64,000 bases of DNA from Toxotes chatareus (Eukaryota; Chordata; Actinopteri; Toxotidae), in NCBI GenBank assembly GCA_016801885.1, contig CM028888.1, positions 4,138,501 to 4,202,500 on the forward strand. Direction: 5' to 3'. Position numbers and translations under genes: made by a program. The notes beneath the pieces are model-generated. The model was given only the letters and a program-made list of their open reading frames with translations. It searched no databases and had not been told where the DNA came from. Shown piece after piece: positions 62,024-64,000 of the stretch; positions within the stretch are counted from its first letter, which is position 1, and each line of letters starts with the position of its first letter.

Positions 62024-62040
62024 TTTTTTTTTTTTTTTTT
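62024..62040 (+). repeat. Poly-T tract (17)
   Basis: Uninterrupted run of 17 T. Confidence 0.9.
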
Positions 62041-62248
62041 GGACTAGACAAAAACATCACTGTATTACTACTGATTTGAGGTTGCTCCTTTTTCCCGAAT
62101 GCATCTCCATGCCGGAGCAGGCTGCTGAGCTTAACTGAACTTCAGTTCTCATGAGTTTCACCAAAGTCTTCATTGCTACCATTGCTACTTTCACCAGCAT
62201 TTCGTTGTTTCAGATATCAAGTAAACATCTATACATCTACTAAACAGA

Positions 62249-62402
62249 TTGGTACAGCCATTCATGGTTCCAAGAGGATATACTGTACTTTAGGTGATAT
62301 CCTGACTTTTCATCTGGTGCCACCATGAGGTTGAGAGTGAAAAGTATCTCACAGTACAGAACTACAGTATTTGATCCTATTCCCCGCAGGATGAACTGTA
62401 CC
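62249..62402 (+). repeat. Percomorph interspersed repeat, copy 3, 5' part
   Basis: Blocks in order: TTGGTACAGCCATTCATGGTT, CAAGAGGAT, a TGATATCCTGACTTTTCATCT block, GGTGCCACCATGAGGTTGAGA and GAGTGAAAAGTATCTCAC, ending with CCCCGCAGGATGAACTGTA. This is the best-preserved copy of family 1 in the window, and it shares its block order with 26541-26818 and the reverse of 8981-9130. Non-coding. Confidence 0.65.
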
Positions 62403-63087
62403 TGTGCCCCCATGATAACTGAACTGAACAGCCATGTTTCCATGGTAACAATCAGTGATACCTGCTGACCAGCAAGACAAAACGACAAAAAAAAAAGCAG
62501 AAAACCATTTTCACAACTGGTGATTTGCACAACGCACAATGCTGAGGAGTGAACAATGAGAAGGGAAAGAGTTTTAGAGACAGCTGTAACCCCTGAGAAC
62601 TATACAGCAGTGAGCACATCATCAGTTGTTTTCCTAAGAAAACCACCCTGAGCCTGACTGATGAGTTAGCAGAAGTACTGAGCCTTTCCACATTAAGACG
62701 CCACAGCTTGTCAGCTCTTCAACAGGTCTGTACTGCACTGAGATGTACTTTTGCTAGAAGACTTTTTGTATTGTTACAGTCTTGGCTGAAATTCTCCCAG
62801 TAAAATGTCCTTAACTGTAACTACCTGTAACTCCTGAATGCTTCCACAGGGAAAATATTTTCTGCTGAAATGAAGATGTTGAAAAGATGATGTTGTTTTG
62901 TCAGCCGTGTGTTTTAGGTAGAAAAAAAATCTTAATGTAATAATTTTTTTTTTTCTTTCATATCAAATTAACTCTAAAACTAGACAGCTTTGTGCAGCAG
63001 ATTCATTTAAAAGATTAGCTGAAGTTTGACTGTTATTCAGATCTAAGCCAAAGTTACACCTCTGTGAAAATGGCCCCAGGCCAGAAT
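62403..63087. other. Unrecognised sequence splitting a repeat
   Basis: This stretch of about 685 bases lies between the two halves of family-1 copy 3, which should be about 90 bases apart. It has a TTCCATGGTAAC-like dyad near its start and poly-T at 62945-62956. I see no inverted ends, no SINE promoter and no coding frame beyond 80-99 codons. It may be a later insertion, or diverged repeat sequence. Confidence 0.4.
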
Positions 63088-63208
63088 TGGTTTATGGCCA
63101 AACACTAATATCATTACCATCAGCCTCTACTGCGCTTTGGGTTTAGTGCTAATCATCAATGTTAACATGCTAACATGCTTAACTATGATTGTGAATACGG
63201 TAAACATA
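63088..63208 (+). repeat. Percomorph interspersed repeat, copy 3, 3' part
   Basis: TTGGTTTATGGCCAAACACTAA, then CATCAGCCTCTACTGCGCTTT, GTGTTTAGTGCTAAT-type block (here GGGTTTAGTGCTAATC), the duplicated AACATGCTAACATGCT and GAATACGGTAAACAT. The TTAGCATGCTAACATGCTAA motif is the hallmark by which I know this family. Non-coding. Confidence 0.7.
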
Positions 63209-63337
63209 TTTTTTTTTCCCTGAAGCAAACACCATAATATTAGTCACTGTATGAATCCAATATTGAATTATGCGTGGCTGCTATAAGAAGTAATGCATGT
63301 CCGATAACCAGGAGCAGGCACCACACAGACTTACAGG

Positions 63338-63343
63338 TTTATT
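63338..63343 (-). promoter_or_regulatory. Possible poly(A) signal, minus strand
   Basis: On the minus strand the context is CCAGTTTTAATAAACCTGT, followed within 25 bases by the GT-rich AAGTCTGTGTGGTG. A canonical AATAAA plus a GT-rich downstream element is the layout of a vertebrate 3' end, with cleavage expected near 63312-63328. It would be the end of a minus-strand transcript entering from the right edge. No coding exon lies within the window to confirm it. Confidence 0.35.
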
Positions 63344-63883
63344 AAAACTGGACACAAACAATTACAATGACAACGGTACCCGTGTATACATGGATGAACA
63401 GGGCGTTTGTGGAGCACATGATGCACCTGTCGCTTTGACTTAAACCTGAGAGCGCATGGACGGCACCCTACTTGTGTACATAGACACACAGTTACATGCT
63501 TTCCACATGAACAGTTGTTCCCTTCCTCCTGCCTCAGGCGGTAGGTCTCCTTGGCTGACCTTAAGCTGGACTGCCGCGGCTAGTTTGCATCAGATGCCTT
63601 ATGGAGCAGACCAGTTTGTGGCTCCATTAGAGCAAAGGTACAGTGTGGGGGAGGGGCAGGTATAAAGATCATTAGGGGGATGATATATTTATATATTGCA
63701 AAAAAAGTTCCCCATATACAGCACCATTACAGGTACATTAGCAAGATATAAGCATTGACATTTAAGGATTTCCATGAAGAATAACATAAATAACAGCATA
63801 AATATATTATATTATAAAACCCAAACAAATAAACAGATACACAACAAATGCAGGTGCTTCCATGTGGGGCAGATGACATAAGC
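63344..63883 (-). other. Possible 3' UTR of a minus-strand gene
   Basis: If the signal at 63338-63343 is real, this stretch is the last part of a 3' UTR. It has AT-rich segments (63680-63840) and a G+C-richer block with several CpG (63380-63600), no long frame on the minus strand, and no exon-type features. The claim depends wholly on the poly(A) signal. Confidence 0.25.
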
Positions 63884-64000
63884 TATGGCCCTCACACTCA
63901 CCAGATCTCACACCAACAGGAGATTTTGGACCAATCATCAAAACAGCATATGTGGGGAAATTCTCTTGGAAGAATTGTATTCTTTGCCAGGTAGCATCAA
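63884..64000 (+). pseudogene. Tc1-like transposase fragment, cut by window end
   Basis: Reading from about 63888, the plus strand encodes WPSHSPDLTPT followed by GDFGPIIKTAY and KFSWKN. This fits the C-terminal catalytic segment of a Tc1-like DD34E transposase, in which HSPDLTPIE...LWEIL is the usual form. About twelve bases coding for the IEHLW segment seem to be missing directly after PDLTP, which removes the third catalytic acidic residue (the E). Frame and similarity weaken beyond that. The copy is dead and runs off the right edge. Confidence 0.7.

Larger units (their letters stand above)
57633..62248. other. Gene-free non-coding DNA
   Basis: Frames are at most 102 codons with no domain. 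Contents: poly-A at 58593, a palindrome at 60558, a (TGTC)n array at 60503 and a possible minus-strand poly(A) signal at 61715. A weak resemblance to unknown repeat debris around 59400-59600 could not be named. Confidence 0.65.

Noticed and set aside
1..64000. CRISPR array, operon, phage, plasmid origin or bacterial terminators
   Set aside because: Microsatellites, SINE, Tc1-like fossils and very low coding density show vertebrate nuclear DNA; no regularly spaced repeats with unique spacers were seen.
1..64000. Retroviral or LTR element
   Set aside because: No long direct repeats with TG...CA ends, no primer-binding site and no reverse transcriptase motif were seen in the open frames.

Overview
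This window reads as a gene-free stretch of nuclear DNA from a ray-finned fish, probably a percomorph (perch-like) teleost. The base composition is AT-rich by eye. It is full of (CA)n/(GT)n microsatellites and poly-A/poly-T tracts, and has no operon-like gene packing. It carries decayed Tc1-like DNA transposons, a tRNA-derived SINE with a LINE-like tail, and several dispersed repeats that I recognise from acanthomorph fish genomes. I found no protein-coding exon that I can defend. The longest open frame with an ATG is 146 codons (15998-16438), has no recognisable domain and sits alone. Most other open frames are 60-110 codons, overlap on both strands and translate simple repeats or transposon debris.

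Layout. 1-4610: non-coding. 4612-5125: an internally deleted Tc1/mariner-like element on the minus strand, with both terminal inverted repeats and two pieces of broken transposase. 5128-30190: non-coding DNA with two copies of a percomorph interspersed repeat (about 8981-9130 minus, 26541-26818 plus), microsatellites, three perfect hairpins and several stretches that look like conserved non-coding elements. 30195-30415: a V-SINE-like tRNA-derived SINE. 31794-32050: a second interspersed repeat family, with a minus-strand fragment at 57577-57632. 36900-44000: microsatellites, the end of a second Tc1-like family (about 40630-40722) and a third probable percomorph repeat (about 43350-43920). 46000-54200: non-coding DNA with the best candidate regulatory elements, especially 53575-54185. 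62249-63208: a third copy of the first repeat, split by about 690 bases. 63338-64000: a possible minus-strand 3' UTR end, with a Tc1-like transposase fragment running off the window.

Biological reading: either an intergenic desert or a very large intron. Functional content, if any, would be cis-regulatory elements plus possibly the 3' end of a minus-strand gene whose body lies to the right. No new molecular system was found. The repeat family calls rest on sequence patterns recalled from fish genomes, not on any search. The conserved-element calls are inferences that need a cross-species alignment.
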